This document shows, piece by piece, positions 47,599 to 58,155 of a stretch of DNA of 64,000 nucleotides (positions are counted from its first letter, which is position 1; each line of letters begins with the position of its first letter). This stretch comes from Phlyctochytrium arcticum (lineage: Eukaryota > Chytridiomycota > Chytridiomycetes > Chytridiales > Chytridiaceae). The notes under the pieces are model-generated. The model saw nothing but the letters and a program-made list of their open reading frames with translations. It made no database searches and was not told the origin of the DNA. Location of the stretch: contig JAHLKI010000008.1 in the NCBI GenBank assembly GCA_025602905.1, forward strand, positions 62,001-126,000, written 5' to 3'. Position numbers and translations under genes: made by a program.

Positions 47599-49661
47599 AT
47601 GACGATCTCTGACGTGGCTCAGCTTCGGAAGCGCTTGTATCAACCCCAGCAGCCATTCGTTTTGACCACGGCCGAGTATAAAGAACAGTGGAAGCTCGGC
47701 AACAACTTCTGGGTGAGGGATGCCCGCAACCGGTCTTCGAAACGCACCACCCCGAACCTCTGGACCAGCTCCTACACTTGCCGGATGCACATGGCCCGTG
47801 CTAAGTACTCCTCCAAGCCTCGGAAGGAGAAGGATTCTGTTCCCATCGATCGGCGTATCACCTCTGGCTACATTCCTGTCGAATGTAAAATTAAATTGCA
47901 AGTAATTGAAGACCTTGACCTTGATCAAGTCACTATTCAGATTCATCCCAAGTTCGGAAAAGAGCATACTAATCATGAGATGGGGGACGTGGACGACAGG
48001 AAACGATGCATTGAGGCCCAGCTCTTGATTGATAACGAGGCTGCAAAGCCTTATCTTTCGCAAACCATTGCCCAACATCTACCTGAGCTTGTGGCCAAAG
48101 AGCATTCGCCATCACACCTTGCCGACTTGGGGTCGTCCCTTATTACCTCCAAAGCCGTGTGGAATGCGAAGCGGAAGAACCCGGACTTCATGACCAATCC
48201 GGAGCCTACAGTGCTTACCCCCGATATCCCTCAAGCCGCCGACAATTTGGAAGCGGAAGGGTTTATCGTGAAGCGTTTCTTGGCCGCTTCCAGAAGCAAC
48301 GGTGATGCAACCGAAGGATTTGCGTTTGCCAGGCAAGCAGAGCTGGAAATTCTGCAGGATTGTAGTCACCTTGTATTATTAGATTCCACACACAAAACCA
48401 ATCGATGGGACTGGAGACTGTTCACCTGTATGGTTCGGGACAACTTCGGTTCGTGGATTCCCGCTGGACAGTTTTTTCTTGAGCGAGAAAATGGTAAATC
48501 AGTTGCGGCCAGTTTATCAGCATTGCGGACTATGATTTTGGAGTGCATCGGCAAAGTGTGGATCCCAAGCAATATACTGATTGATCAATCTCATGTGGAG
48601 CGCCTTGGCATTACTCAGGCTTTCCCAGGTATTTCGGCTGGTGAGATGGCACCGCGCATCTACTATTGCAAGGTATGGTCTTCGTGTCAATGCTTGATAA
48701 CGCCTTTAGTTGAGAGCATGGAACTTGTGGGAACTAATTTGCTTTTCAGGTCCATATCATGCGAACTTTCATGAGAAATTTGGCTTCTCACAACAAAACC
48801 TACTCAAAAATGATTCATGCACTTCACAAAACAACCCGTATGGGATGTCGCGACCTGGTAGATGAAGCTATTGCTGGGGCTCCGAAGCATATGGCTGAGT
48901 ATCTGGAGAACAACTGGACGAACAGAGACCACTTTGAGAGCTGGTGTATGGCAGCTCGTCAACATTCCCCAGTGCTGCTGCAGATCAGTTCCACCAATGC
49001 CCTTGAGTCATATCACAAACAACTGAAGGCTAACGGGGAAAAAAATGCAACCCTCAGCGGGGCCATCAAGTGTATCCTGAAAGTTAATGGCAATTACCGT
49101 AACAATGCCAAGGAGCAAGCACGCAAATTTCGCACGAAGGAGCTCAAACACATCAAGAAGTACCCAATGTTGGCTAAGTTGCCCAATCCACTGCAGCGAC
49201 TTGTCGTGGAGCAGATTATGGCTGTGGATTCACGTCTTGAGGCTGGTAAACCAGTTCCCACAGTTGAAAACAATCAATGCCACTGCCTCTTCGCCCGGCA
49301 ATATATGCTTCCATGCGTGCATCTTTTCCATCAAGCCCATCTCGCCGCGGATGATGAGAAGGTGCTCACATCTGAAGTACTCGAGAGGTTTGTCGCGGAT
49401 CTCGAGGAGTCCGGATTTGAAGTGTACTGGGGCCGAGAGGCAGTCCTCATTGAGCAAATCGAGGTAACCCCGGCGCAGATCCAAAAAAATCGCCGCAAAA
49501 CCCGAGTCAAAGCAGTACTGGAACAGATTCAGAGTTTCCACTTCAAGCTGGAGGATGAAGTTGCGGAAAATCCATCTCTTGACGCCATGTTGGAAAACTT
49601 CATCGCCGACTTGGAAGGGTACAGTACTCAGTCCAGCGGTAGGTTTTGGTCTTGGCATTAG
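47599..49661 (+). CDS. MULE-type DDE transposase with SWIM zinc finger
   Basis: Two exons, 47599-48672 and 48750-49661, joined by a 77-nt intron (donor GTATGG, acceptor TTTTCAG), giving 661 residues. Candidate catalytic acids: Asp in LLDSTHKTNRW, Asp in NILIDQSHVERLG, and Glu in TNALESYHKQLK. The C-terminal CHCLFARQYMLPCVH is a C-x-C...C-x-H SWIM zinc finger, as in Mutator and other MULE transposases and FAR1-like proteins. No internal stops or frameshifts, so it may still be active. A short upstream frame (47304-47585) could be a leader exon but does not join in frame. Confidence 0.85.
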
Positions 49662-49914
49662 AAAGTGCACTATACTTTTCCACCTATTATTATTTATTTT
49701 AGTATGAATGACGTTATATATATATATTGATTTCTTTTATTGACTGCGTATATATCAATTTTCGGTGCGTGCTTTTCCTACTCCTCGTTCATGTCTGTCC
49801 CAGAAGTCGCTGAGAACAGTGAGAAGTCGCAGATGTGACACGTCACTGCGCATGTTGGCTATGAAGCCACAAGTCAGAACTGTCCCCCGTGGTTGAAACC
49901 AAAAGAACCAAAAT

Positions 49915-50011
49915 CCATCGTCGCCCGAGACGCTCCCGCTCACTGGTCGTTTGCCAAGAATGATGATATCTAGAAGATCGTCTACAAACATCCTGTTCAG
50001 ATTGAAATCTA
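49915..50011 (-). repeat. Right terminal inverted repeat, intact
   Basis: About 97 nt. Read on the minus strand it begins TAGATTTCAATCTGAACAGG and runs through CCAGTGAGCGG into GAGCGTCTCGGGCGACGATGG without interruption. It serves as the reference for recognising the split left repeat. Confidence 0.75.
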
Positions 50012-50959
50012 TACGATTATTATGTGCAGTGCTGGAAGGCGCCAAAAGAACGTAAAGTGAAAGTTTAAAACTGAATAAGCACGATGCCGATCTATTGGTT
50101 GGGAAACGTCAAGGCAGAGCCGCTATCCGAAAACCCATGGTTCCAGGGTAAAACCAGGAAAGCGGAGTTGCTTACCCCATGCAATGTCGGCTAGGGCTCA
50201 GCAGCGGCGCAGCAAATCCAAGACGCGACGAAACACGTTGCGGACCCGCGTCGTGGATTTGCAGGAAACAAACGAATCAGCTGCTACCCGTTCACTCGTC
50301 AGCAAACACAGTCCGACACCCATAACTTTCGACCAAACAACCAACAGTCTTTTTCTCCGTCCTACTACCGTCTTTTGCCTACCCAAAAATCTCCCTCGCA
50401 CCTTGCACTCTCTTCTTCAGTTTTCACCACGATCCATCATCAATCGAACGATTACTTGAATCCCTGCCTTGATCTACCCTTTGACGTATTAGACAATCGA
50501 TTGACGTAGTACCCGCAATACATCATCATTGTTTTCTGACTTGAACAAGACGCTTTCAACCGTCCTTGTTCATTCGGCTCACTTTTTAAACAAACACTAC
50601 TACGATTTCATCGCCAATCACCGTTTGAGTGGTCAAGAACAACCAACAAGATTTCATTTCGGTACTTCGCAAGTTACCATATTCCCATCCACGTTGCTTG
50701 CGAGACCACTTTATAGTTGATCAAGCGATTCCCTTGACATCTGTCAACCATCGTAACTCGACCAAAACGCGTCGAGAACACATTTGCTGCGCAAAACGAG
50801 CCTACCCCTGAGCATCTTTGTCACAGTAGTTGCATCTTATACCTCCCTACCTTGGCCTGAAGAAGCCAAACTATCTACAAAGCAGTCTGTCAAAGTAAAG
50901 ACTGTTCAGTACACGAGCAGCAAAACAACCCCCATTGAAGCTCAGAGTTCCATCCAAAG
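50012..50959. other. Intergenic region upstream of Kintoun
   Basis: About 950 bp between the transposon and the Kintoun start. Pyrimidine- and ACC-rich, with several short open frames that lack homology or splice links. Likely promoter and 5' leader. Confidence 0.45.
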
Positions 50960-52941
50960 ATGGTTGATGCTACGCAAACCAATCAAAAGCTCGATGTCAC
51001 AGCTGATGTATGTAGCTATCATGGCATGGACTGTAGACTCATGAAAATGGCGTCTTACCCCGTATCATGGCTTGGTTGCAGGAACTGAAGCGCATCGAAG
51101 AATCATTGAAGAACGAACAATTCCGCAACCTATTTGTGGACTATATGAAAGAGATCTCTGACCCCGAAAATCGTAAGGTTGGCCAAGAGAAAATGAGCTA
51201 GGGAACCCCGACGCTGCCATTGGTGGCTGCTTACTCTTCCTTGTTAGATTTACGAAGCTGAACTCGCGCAGCTCGAAGCCGAGCGCGGAAACGATGTACG
51301 CTTTATAAAGCCGGAGGCAGGATATGTTGTCAAGACCAGCTTCACCAATAGTGGAGAAAAAGTTTTTATCAATGTTTGTACAAGTCCCGAGGTGGCAGAA
51401 GCTGCTGCTACCCCGGGATCTTCTACTGGGCCCCCGGCAGTTAAGGGGAAAGGTCAGCACTGGTCGATTCCCTACAGTCTTACAGCACCCCGTCAGGACG
51501 TTGATCATGGTAGGCTGACCCCCAGCCCGTACAAAATCAAGCATCTAGCTGATGTGCTTATTTCGTTGCAGCAAACAAGAAATGTACAGTGTACGACTGC
51601 GTTTTCCATCCTGATACCTATGCTCTCGGTCAGCGAAACGCTGCTTTTGATCGGCTACTGGTCAGCACTGCCATCGAGGGAGTGGAACGTCAGTTCAATG
51701 TCAAGCTGATAAAGAGTAAGTCTCTTGGTCACATACATCGCAGAACAAGGATACTTTGACTAACCCAACGCCATGAAGAATATCGCATACCCAAAATGAA
51801 GTTTAAGGGTACACTCACCACCACAGTGATAAGGACTCCCACCCCCGGCTTTGTGGCAGACCCAGCCGAGTCGTCAACGGAATTCTTATCTGCAATGCAA
51901 GCAGCACAAAAAGTTGCACCCCCAGCAACTTCACTTCCTCCGACCCCACAAGTAGCATCATCGACTAACTCAAAGCCACCACTGATTCAAGAAATCACAC
52001 CGCAGAACTCGTCCCATTCCCTCCCAACTCCGACATCACCAGGTACCCAAAACAAAAAGCCAGCTACCCCCGAGTACTCTATTGTCCATCGAGGAATTCA
52101 AAGTGATTACCAGCGCTTTACGAGTGAACGCGAGCGGCAATACGGAGCTCGACCAGATGCTCTTGTTGTCAAAGTCCAACTTCCAGGAGTGGTGCGTTTC
52201 GCTCTGTTTCACATTTTACTCCCGTCTTTAGCATTGAAGCTGACCAGTGCCGATATCTAGACATCTGCTGCAGCCGTTGATCTGGACACAACGACATCTC
52301 GCTTTACACTATCAACAAAGCCCGTACTTCCAACACTAGTTCATGGCTACTTGTTGAATGTACAGCTCCCATTTCCAGTACGCCATGAAGAGGGCTCAGC
52401 CCAATTCATCAAGTCTCGAAGCGAGCTGGTGGTGACATTGCCTGTGGTCCCGGCCCCCAAAGCGGTCCTGGTACGTGCATATACACTTTTGACAATCGGA
52501 GAGACAAGCTTTTCTGATTCATTTGCACATTAGCCCGAAGTTGACGCACCACCTTCACCAGCCTGCAGTGAAGCCTCGGACGGATGGATTAAAGTCCGCG
52601 CCCCGGGCGATAACGTAGCAGTTCTTGACGACGATGACAATGAAGTTGTCGGTATGGACCAGGAAGAAGCCATTGGCACGATTGACGATGAGGTCGACGA
52701 GGAGGGTGAGACTGTCCAGGTGACAGGGCTGGGTGTCACCGATACGACCGATGTCCAACCACCCGCCAACAACGACGAGGCTGAACAGCCTGCGGATACG
52801 AAGGCAGCCCTTCCAGTAAATGCTCAGAAAAGTTTAATTGATACCCCTGGGCCAACGAAGCCTGCGCCGGACCACAAGCCAGCATTTCAGATGCCTACAT
52901 CAGTCCAACTGGTGAATACCCTCATGTTCGAACTCGACTAG
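50960..52941 (+). CDS. Kintoun/DNAAF2-like axonemal dynein assembly factor (PIH1 domain)
   Basis: Seven exons: 50960-51007, 51082-51177, 51248-51509, 51572-51715, 51779-52191, 52261-52470, 52534-52941; 526 residues, frame-checked. The N-terminal part reads DPENRKIYEAELAQLEAERG, then VRFIKPEAGYVVKTS and KVFINVCTSPEV, then HWSIPYSL, VYDCVFHPDTYALGQ and VERQFNVKLI: the PIH1 domain and the Kintoun-specific lead-in. A CS-like domain follows (LNVQLPFPVRHEEGSAQFIK, LVVTLPVV). The tail is acidic and disordered, shorter than animal Kintoun (about 800 residues). Kintoun is a cytoplasmic HSP90/HSP70 co-chaperone that pre-assembles outer and inner dynein arms, so the organism should make motile flagella. 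Confidence 0.9.
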
Positions 52942-53239
52942 CTGTCGGTTCGTGCCCATGATTCTCTTGACTGTTTTTTGGGACCTTCTGCACAACCTGA
53001 GACTTTGCTTTCTTTATAAACTTTACATGTGAGACTGAAGGGAGGATTGCTACCCAACCATGTAATAAATAGATCTGCATACGAGAGACTCATCTCATCC
53101 CATTAAACGCATTCCTCCGTGGTGTCTATCAACAATGAAGAGTACGGATCGGGAGTTAGGTCCGATGAAACCTTTTTAAATACAAGCCGGGGGCCTGCCG
53201 GTCCATGTCTTCGCAATGAAAATGGGGCTTCGATGTGAC
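52942..53239. other. Convergent intergenic spacer
   Basis: 298 bp between the stops of Kintoun (+) and the NAA50-like gene (-). Holds the two 3' UTRs; nothing else seen. Confidence 0.5.
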
Positions 53240-53987
53240 CTACAAGTCTTTGACGAGTGTTCCCTTCTCGGATGCCGACTCGGTGAATCCTCTCTTTTCG
53301 AAAAAGGCCCTGGCTGATGCATCCTGGGGCGTAGCTATGTAGATTTGTTTGACAGGAAACGTTGGTGGTGCCGATTGTTGATTTGTCGATGAGTCGGCGG
53401 TAGTAGGCTTGCACAAAGACACAATGCAGTCAAGAAGCAATGAGCCTAGCAGGATGAATCTTCAGTGGTGCTTCTAAATAGAGGTGAAGATCGCTGGAGA
53501 ACAACCCACCTAATCCCAACGAACGGTATGCCTCCAAAACACACAGGGACAGGATTTGCAGTTTATCTGTTCCATCCCGAACGCATACTATTGAGCCCGC
53601 AGACACATCGTTGAAGTAACCTGGCACACGCAATCGTAAGTTTACAGTTTTCAAGGGATAATCCTTCATCAATGTCTCACCGAGCTTGGCCAATTCGCCA
53701 CTGGCGACAACGCTTTTCCAAAACTTGTCTTCCTCAGTTTCCACCGTCTTTTCTTCCTTTCCTGGAGCCTTCTTTCCTGCCGCACCCTTATTTTTCACGG
53801 GGACCGCCGGAGATGCATCGTTTGTTACGACTTTCTCGACTTTCTCGCTCCGTGTAACAATGTTCGAGATCTGTTGTGGCGAGAGGACCGAAGTATGTAT
53901 GGCGCGGAACTGGTTGATGTTGTTGGGAGTAACGTCGCCCAAGGCGGTACGAAAGTATCGTGCGGTATCAGTTACTGGGACCGTCAT
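53240..53987 (-). CDS. NAA50-like N-alpha-acetyltransferase (GNAT fold)
   Basis: Two exons, 53987-53510 and 53445-53240, frame-checked to 227 residues. The start LGDVTPNNINQFRAIH matches NAA50, as do GELAKLG, AGSIVCVRDGTDKLQILSLC, the acetyl-CoA loop RSLGLG and the C-terminal IYIATPQDASARAFFEKRGF. NAA50 acetylates protein N-termini beginning with Met and works with the NatA complex on ribosomes. Residues about 45-75 hold a Lys/Glu-rich insert (VPVKNKGAAGKKAPGKEEK) where the family normally has a short peptide-binding loop. Divergent from RRP17 with only 142 bp between the starts. Confidence 0.8.
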
Positions 53988-54129
53988 TTTGTGCTGATCT
54001 CTGAAATCAGATTTTGGCTTTGGCTGTCGCTTGCTTCGTTCTCTGAAGTAACCCTACCCTGCGCTGACTTTCAAAATCAAAATTATCGGCAGAGGTTCGA
54101 GCGTTCGTTTTCTTTGAACAATTCCAGTT
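53988..54129. promoter_or_regulatory. Shared divergent promoter, NAA50-like / RRP17
   Basis: 142 bp between two divergent start codons. It must hold both core promoters and 5' leaders, suggesting co-regulation of two translation- or ribosome-related genes. No specific factor site was identified. Confidence 0.45.
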
Positions 54130-54961
54130 ATGGCTCCAGCGCAGAAAGGAGCTTCTCGAGGGGGGCGAGGGGGCCGTGGGCGAGGAGGACGAGGAGGAAA
54201 GTTTCGCAGTACAGGCGGTGGACGCAATGCTGCACCTGCGGTCGTTGAGGAGGTCACATACGACGAGAATGACCGCCAGTATGTCAACTTTTGAAACCTT
54301 GAGTTGCAACAACTAACCGCTATGATAAAACAGAGATTTTTTGACTGGTTTCCACAAGCGAAAACTGGAGCAGAAACGACTAGCCCGTGAGCGTGCTATC
54401 AAAAGGGAAAAGGACGAGAAGCGAGAGTTTCGGAAGGAAAATGTTCGTAAACATATCTGACACCCCAAGACGTCTTGTTTATACTAAAATGTATTTGGAC
54501 ATTGGCAGAACAAGTTACATCTAGTCCAGGACGAACTCAATCGGATTGAGGCGGTCAACAACCCTGGAGTTGTGCGAGAGGATATTGGCAGTGATGAGGA
54601 GGGCACGGAACCGTTGCGGAAGGAGACAAAGACTGAAACCACCCAGCGTGTGACAACGGTGACCATCTCCGAGTGGGATCCGAATGACGAAGATTACGGT
54701 GTAGAACAAAGGACACAGGCCTCTGATGACGGAGACGAGGAACGGCCAGTGCCGGAGAAAACACCTGAGGTCAAGCCCGAAAAGGCACCAGCAAAGACAG
54801 GAAAGGGAAAGCCTGGAAAGAGGAGGCCAAGCAGTGGCAAGGCCGTAATGAAGAAGAAGTCTACGGGTGGTCGGGTAGAGAAGAAGAAGCCGGGTGGCAA
54901 ATTCAAGGTGTTGTCACAAGGGCGGGCACTCAGGAAAGCTACTGCATCTAAGCGGAAGTAG
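54130..54961 (+). CDS. RRP17: RRP17/NOL12-like nucleolar ribosome biogenesis protein
   Basis: Three exons, 54130-54278, 54334-54442 and 54509-54961; 236 residues, frame-checked. An RGG-type stretch (GASRGGRGGRGRGGRGGKF) at the N-terminus suggests RNA binding. Exon 2 carries the family signature DFLTGFHKRKLEQKRLARER followed by a charged coiled coil. The acidic centre and Lys-rich C-terminus (KKKSTGGRVEKKKPGGKFK) fit nucleolar targeting. In yeast Rrp17 is a 5'-3' exonuclease for pre-60S rRNA trimming; human NOL12 is related. The C-terminal extension is of low complexity. Confidence 0.8.
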
Positions 54962-55274
54962 CCTGAGCGGGAATGCTATTTATGTAATTTATTGCTATTC
55001 ATGTAAATATAAATCACAGAACCGTTCAGATATGCTACGTTGCTTGGCTCGCTTCACACTGTGGGAAAAATGTATCTGAATGTTCAAATGTTGGAATGTT
55101 GGAAATGGTGTCACGTGGACATCTTAAGTAATCCAAAAATCTCAAATCCCGACAATGCCGCCTTCCGCGGCTTTGATAGAGAAGCCTTCTTGACCTAATC
55201 GGCGTCGATCCCGATTATCAACCGTAGGCCATCTTCCGCCACTTACTCCTCGTAAGGCACAGACTCCCGCAACC
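54962..55274. other. Intergenic spacer
   Basis: 313 bp between two + strand genes, with the RRP17 3' UTR and the SNARE promoter. No other feature seen. Confidence 0.45.
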
Positions 55275-56476
55275 ATGTCTTCAATGCGCGACGCAATGCG
55301 TCGCCTCCAAGTAATCTATGATGCCTGCGCTCCAGAGCCCGAGTCTCAATCGACAGCCCCACAAGATGAATTCAGTAAATTGAAGGCAAAGATTCATGCA
55401 GACGTTAAACAAGTGCGGATCGACTTGCGGGAACGTGAAGCTTTGGTGGCCTCGGGAGGTACAACAACGGAGAGCGCCGAAAAAAGTTATAGAATTCGAG
55501 TGGCAATCAGGGGGATAAAAGAGGGAGTGACACGGATGGGAGAGATTGTGGGAAAAGAAGAACGAAAGGTGAGCTGTCATTGATGGCCTGCACGAAAAGT
55601 GTTTACGATAAACTAATGGGTTGCCATTCCTCCGAAACTAGAAACGAAAGGACGAGGAGAGTGTACAGCGCTTGGCTCATCGGAAAGAGATCCTCGAGCT
55701 CTGTCAGCGTCATATTGAAGAAGTCGAGAATCTCGAGAAACGCAAATTCAACGATCAATACACAGACGCTCGAGTTGAACTACTCCGCGGTAATCAAGGA
55801 GGGGCAGTACAGCAAGGTTTGAGATTATTTGTTTGAGAGGCAGTTGCGCTATAGGTGAACTCATTATGCGACCAATGTATACAGCATACCCAAGATCACG
55901 CAAGGGCAAAGGCGGTGGTGCAAGCGAGGAGGAACCACCACCAGACCCATTTGCATCAGAGCTACCAGATATCGATGTCGAAGATGATCTGAAGCGAATT
56001 GGCGAGCGTAACAAACAGATTGTGCGTTGGTGTTCCTTTTTTACGTTGTCGCGTAACATTATTGAGCTAAATGAATGTTGTCATTTAGGACCAAGACTTG
56101 GACGACATCGGTGCTGGCGTTGCTCGATTGAAAGACATTGCGAATGACATGGGCAATGTACTTGGAATCACACTCTTTGTCCCCGTTACTCCTTTTCTGA
56201 CTGTTGCATATGCAGGAACTTGATCGGCAAAATGATGTTCTGGACGAAATCGAAAGGGGAGTCGATTCGGCGCTGGATAGAGTTGATAATCTGAATGTCA
56301 AAATGCGGAAAGCTGTAGACGGGGTACGTAATATTTGCATTGTAACGCGAAACCGGACTCACTGAGTTTTCGACGATACATAGGTTATGAAAGGCGACAG
56401 ATTTATCGTAAACTGTGTTCTAGTGTGCGTTGTGCTGGCTCTTGTGGCATTCATTGCCGGGCAGTTTGCAACATGA
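55275..56476 (+). CDS. SYP7-like Qc-SNARE
   Basis: Six exons: 55275-55568, 55642-55816, 55885-56021, 56089-56156, 56215-56323, 56384-56476; 291 residues, frame-checked. A helical N-terminal half (three-helix-like, charged) is followed by a Gly/Pro linker, the SNARE motif (QDLDDIGAGVARLKDIANDM, then the ELDRQNDVLDEI zero-layer Gln) and a C-terminal membrane helix (FIVNCVLVCVVLALVAFIAG). The spacing and the NDMGNELDRQ core resemble plant SYP71-type Qc-SNAREs more than yeast Syn8, Vam7 or Tlg1. It should act in fusion at the ER or plasma membrane. The subfamily call needs a phylogeny. Confidence 0.75.
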
Positions 56477-56763
56477 TGAGGAAAGAGGAGAATTGTTGTC
56501 CATCGATTTTCACCATTGTGCTTGAATGGATTTGGAATCCCTCCGCGCGATCTCTTCTTCACCATCATTTGTTCATAGTTACTGTCTCCTGGATCCCAAT
56601 CTGAATCGCGCGCCTCCAAGTCTTCCCTCAATAGATAATCCTCACTGCCCACAAGCCACGATTTTGTCGATAGTGGTTTGCACCCTTTCGTTTCTTTGTT
56701 TATTATACATATACTTGTCGTAATCAGTTCAAGACAATCGAAATTTAGAAAGGCGCCAAGCGA
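56477..56763. other. Convergent intergenic spacer
   Basis: 287 bp between the SNARE stop and the BUD13 stop, AT-rich toward 56700. No other feature seen. Confidence 0.45.
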
Positions 56764-57959
56764 TTACATATCCTGAAATGCGCGGATGATTAAATAGAGC
56801 TTCACCAAGAAAGAATGACAATGCTTACCTCGCTTGACCATTTGTAGGCTTCCAACTCACGTCCCTTTCGTTCGTTCCTTTCCTTGAACATTCGACCCTC
56901 AAATCCATTGCTACGATCGACACCATCCCACCTGTAACCCGGCAAGATACCGTACCGATTTGGAGGCGGTGGTGGTCCCATGTATTTCGGCCTTTCTTGA
57001 ACCTTCTTCTTTCGTTTTGAATCGGCAATCATGAATGCCATAGGATCACCCCATCGGTCTCGCTCTTGTAGTTCAGCATTCCGCTCAGTGTCATCCACAT
57101 ATACAGCTAGTGGACGCGATTCTTCCTCCGCCAACTTTTTGGCGTCCTTAGCGGCTTGCTGCGCTTGGGTATAACCTTTTCCCCACACCATATTCTTCTC
57201 CTCTTCGGCCTCGCGAGCACGCCTCTGTGCCATAAGTTCCGCTTTTTGGGCCGCCATGTCAACCTTCTTTCCGTGCTTGCTTCGATGAACAGTTTCAGCA
57301 TGCTGGCCTGTAGCTGCAGGATCGAGTTTCGCCAGTCGTTCGGCATTGGCTTTGGCCCTAGATTCAGCGTCTGCGCGGATGGCAGAGCCCTTTTGAAGAC
57401 CGGCAAGACGACCATCCGATAAACGAATTTCTGAACCACCTTGTGAGAAAGAAGATTTATTTCCTGCGGTTGTGGGATGGAAAGTGGAAGCTGAAGCATG
57501 TGTAGATGATGTGCGTTCTGGTGATGGGGATGGAGATGGGCTCTTCCTTCGCTTCTTCTTTTGTTTTGCTGGTTCCGGTGATGGCGAAGGGGAGGCTCGC
57601 TTTCTTGATCTCGCTTCAGGAACTGGTGATGGTGAAGGCGATGCTCTTCCTCTCGATGGTGGTGCTTCACCTTCTCTCACTACTTCCCAACTTGCGGCCG
57701 TAAATCCCTGGCGTTGAGCTGCTGTAACATCAATCTCCTCTCCCTTCTCATCAACAACAAGTGGTGTATCTTCTTCATCCTCTTTGTTGCGGTCCACACC
57801 CCACAGATCAGCATCCTCGTCCAGAATCCGTGTCGTAGAGGCCAAGTCTGGCGCGCCATTTCTCTTCTTTTTCTTCTTTTTTATTGTGCCGTCCGAGGAA
57901 ACTCGAAACTCAGAGTCATTGGACATGTACTTTCGCAAATATTCTTTCTTGCTGTCCAT
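56764..57959 (-). CDS. BUD13: BUD13-like pre-mRNA splicing factor (RES complex)
   Basis: Exon 1 is 57959-56829; a 9-nt last exon at 56772-56764 supplies Asp-Met-stop after a 56-nt intron (donor GTAAGC, acceptor TTTCAG). Total 379 residues. The start KEYLRKYM, the RWGDPM segment and the C-terminal RYGILPGYRWDGVDRSNGFE are BUD13/Cwc26 hallmarks, and ending WSSEDM fits the family's usual acidic-Met end. The middle holds an SPSPSP-rich Arg/Ser region. BUD13 joins Snu17 and Pml1 in the RES complex, which activates the spliceosome and promotes nuclear retention of unspliced RNA. Divergent from the ILK-like gene. Confidence 0.9.
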
Positions 57960-58155
57960 AGCGTGCTACCTTCGAAGTCGGGATAATGTTTTGTGTAATG
58001 CCGATTCGAATTCAACTTGGGTGATGAGGTTGGACCTGCGACTGCGCCATTCCGACTTGTGGCGCAAGCCGCGCAACCGATCAAGTAAGCAAGCTCCAGA
58101 GCAAGTTTCGCGGCACGTCTCAGTGGCCAGTCTTGCTCTATTAGCGCGCCAAAGG
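57960..58155. promoter_or_regulatory. Shared divergent promoter, BUD13 / ILK-like
   Basis: 196 bp between start codons on opposite strands. It must contain both promoters; no specific element was identified. Confidence 0.45.

Larger units (their letters stand above)
45454..50011 (+). mobile_element. Mutator-like DNA transposon (MULE) with split left TIR and captured NOP53 copy
   Basis: An inverted repeat pairs 45454-45530 with 49936-50011 (about 77 nt, few mismatches). The right repeat continues inward by 24 nt (49915-49938), and that same 24-mer, CGGGAGCGTCTCGGGCGACG followed by ATGG, occurs in left orientation at 47366-47389. So the left repeat appears to be broken into 45454-45530 and 47366-47389, with about 1.8 kb inserted at a CGG junction. 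The insert carries a decayed NOP53 copy on the minus strand; the transposase follows at 47599-49661. No clear 8-10 bp target duplication was found at the outer ends, so exact termini are uncertain. Confidence 0.7.

Noticed and set aside
45435..50020. Target site duplication of the transposon
   Set aside because: The 8-10 bp sequences just outside the two TIR ends do not match, so no duplication is claimed.
49755..50045. 96-codon minus-strand frame covering the right TIR
   Set aside because: It lies across the inverted repeat and lacks domain signal; the repeat itself explains the conserved sequence.
50184..50459. 91-codon frame upstream of Kintoun
   Set aside because: Ser/Thr/Arg-rich composition without homology; more likely 5' leader or intergenic sequence.
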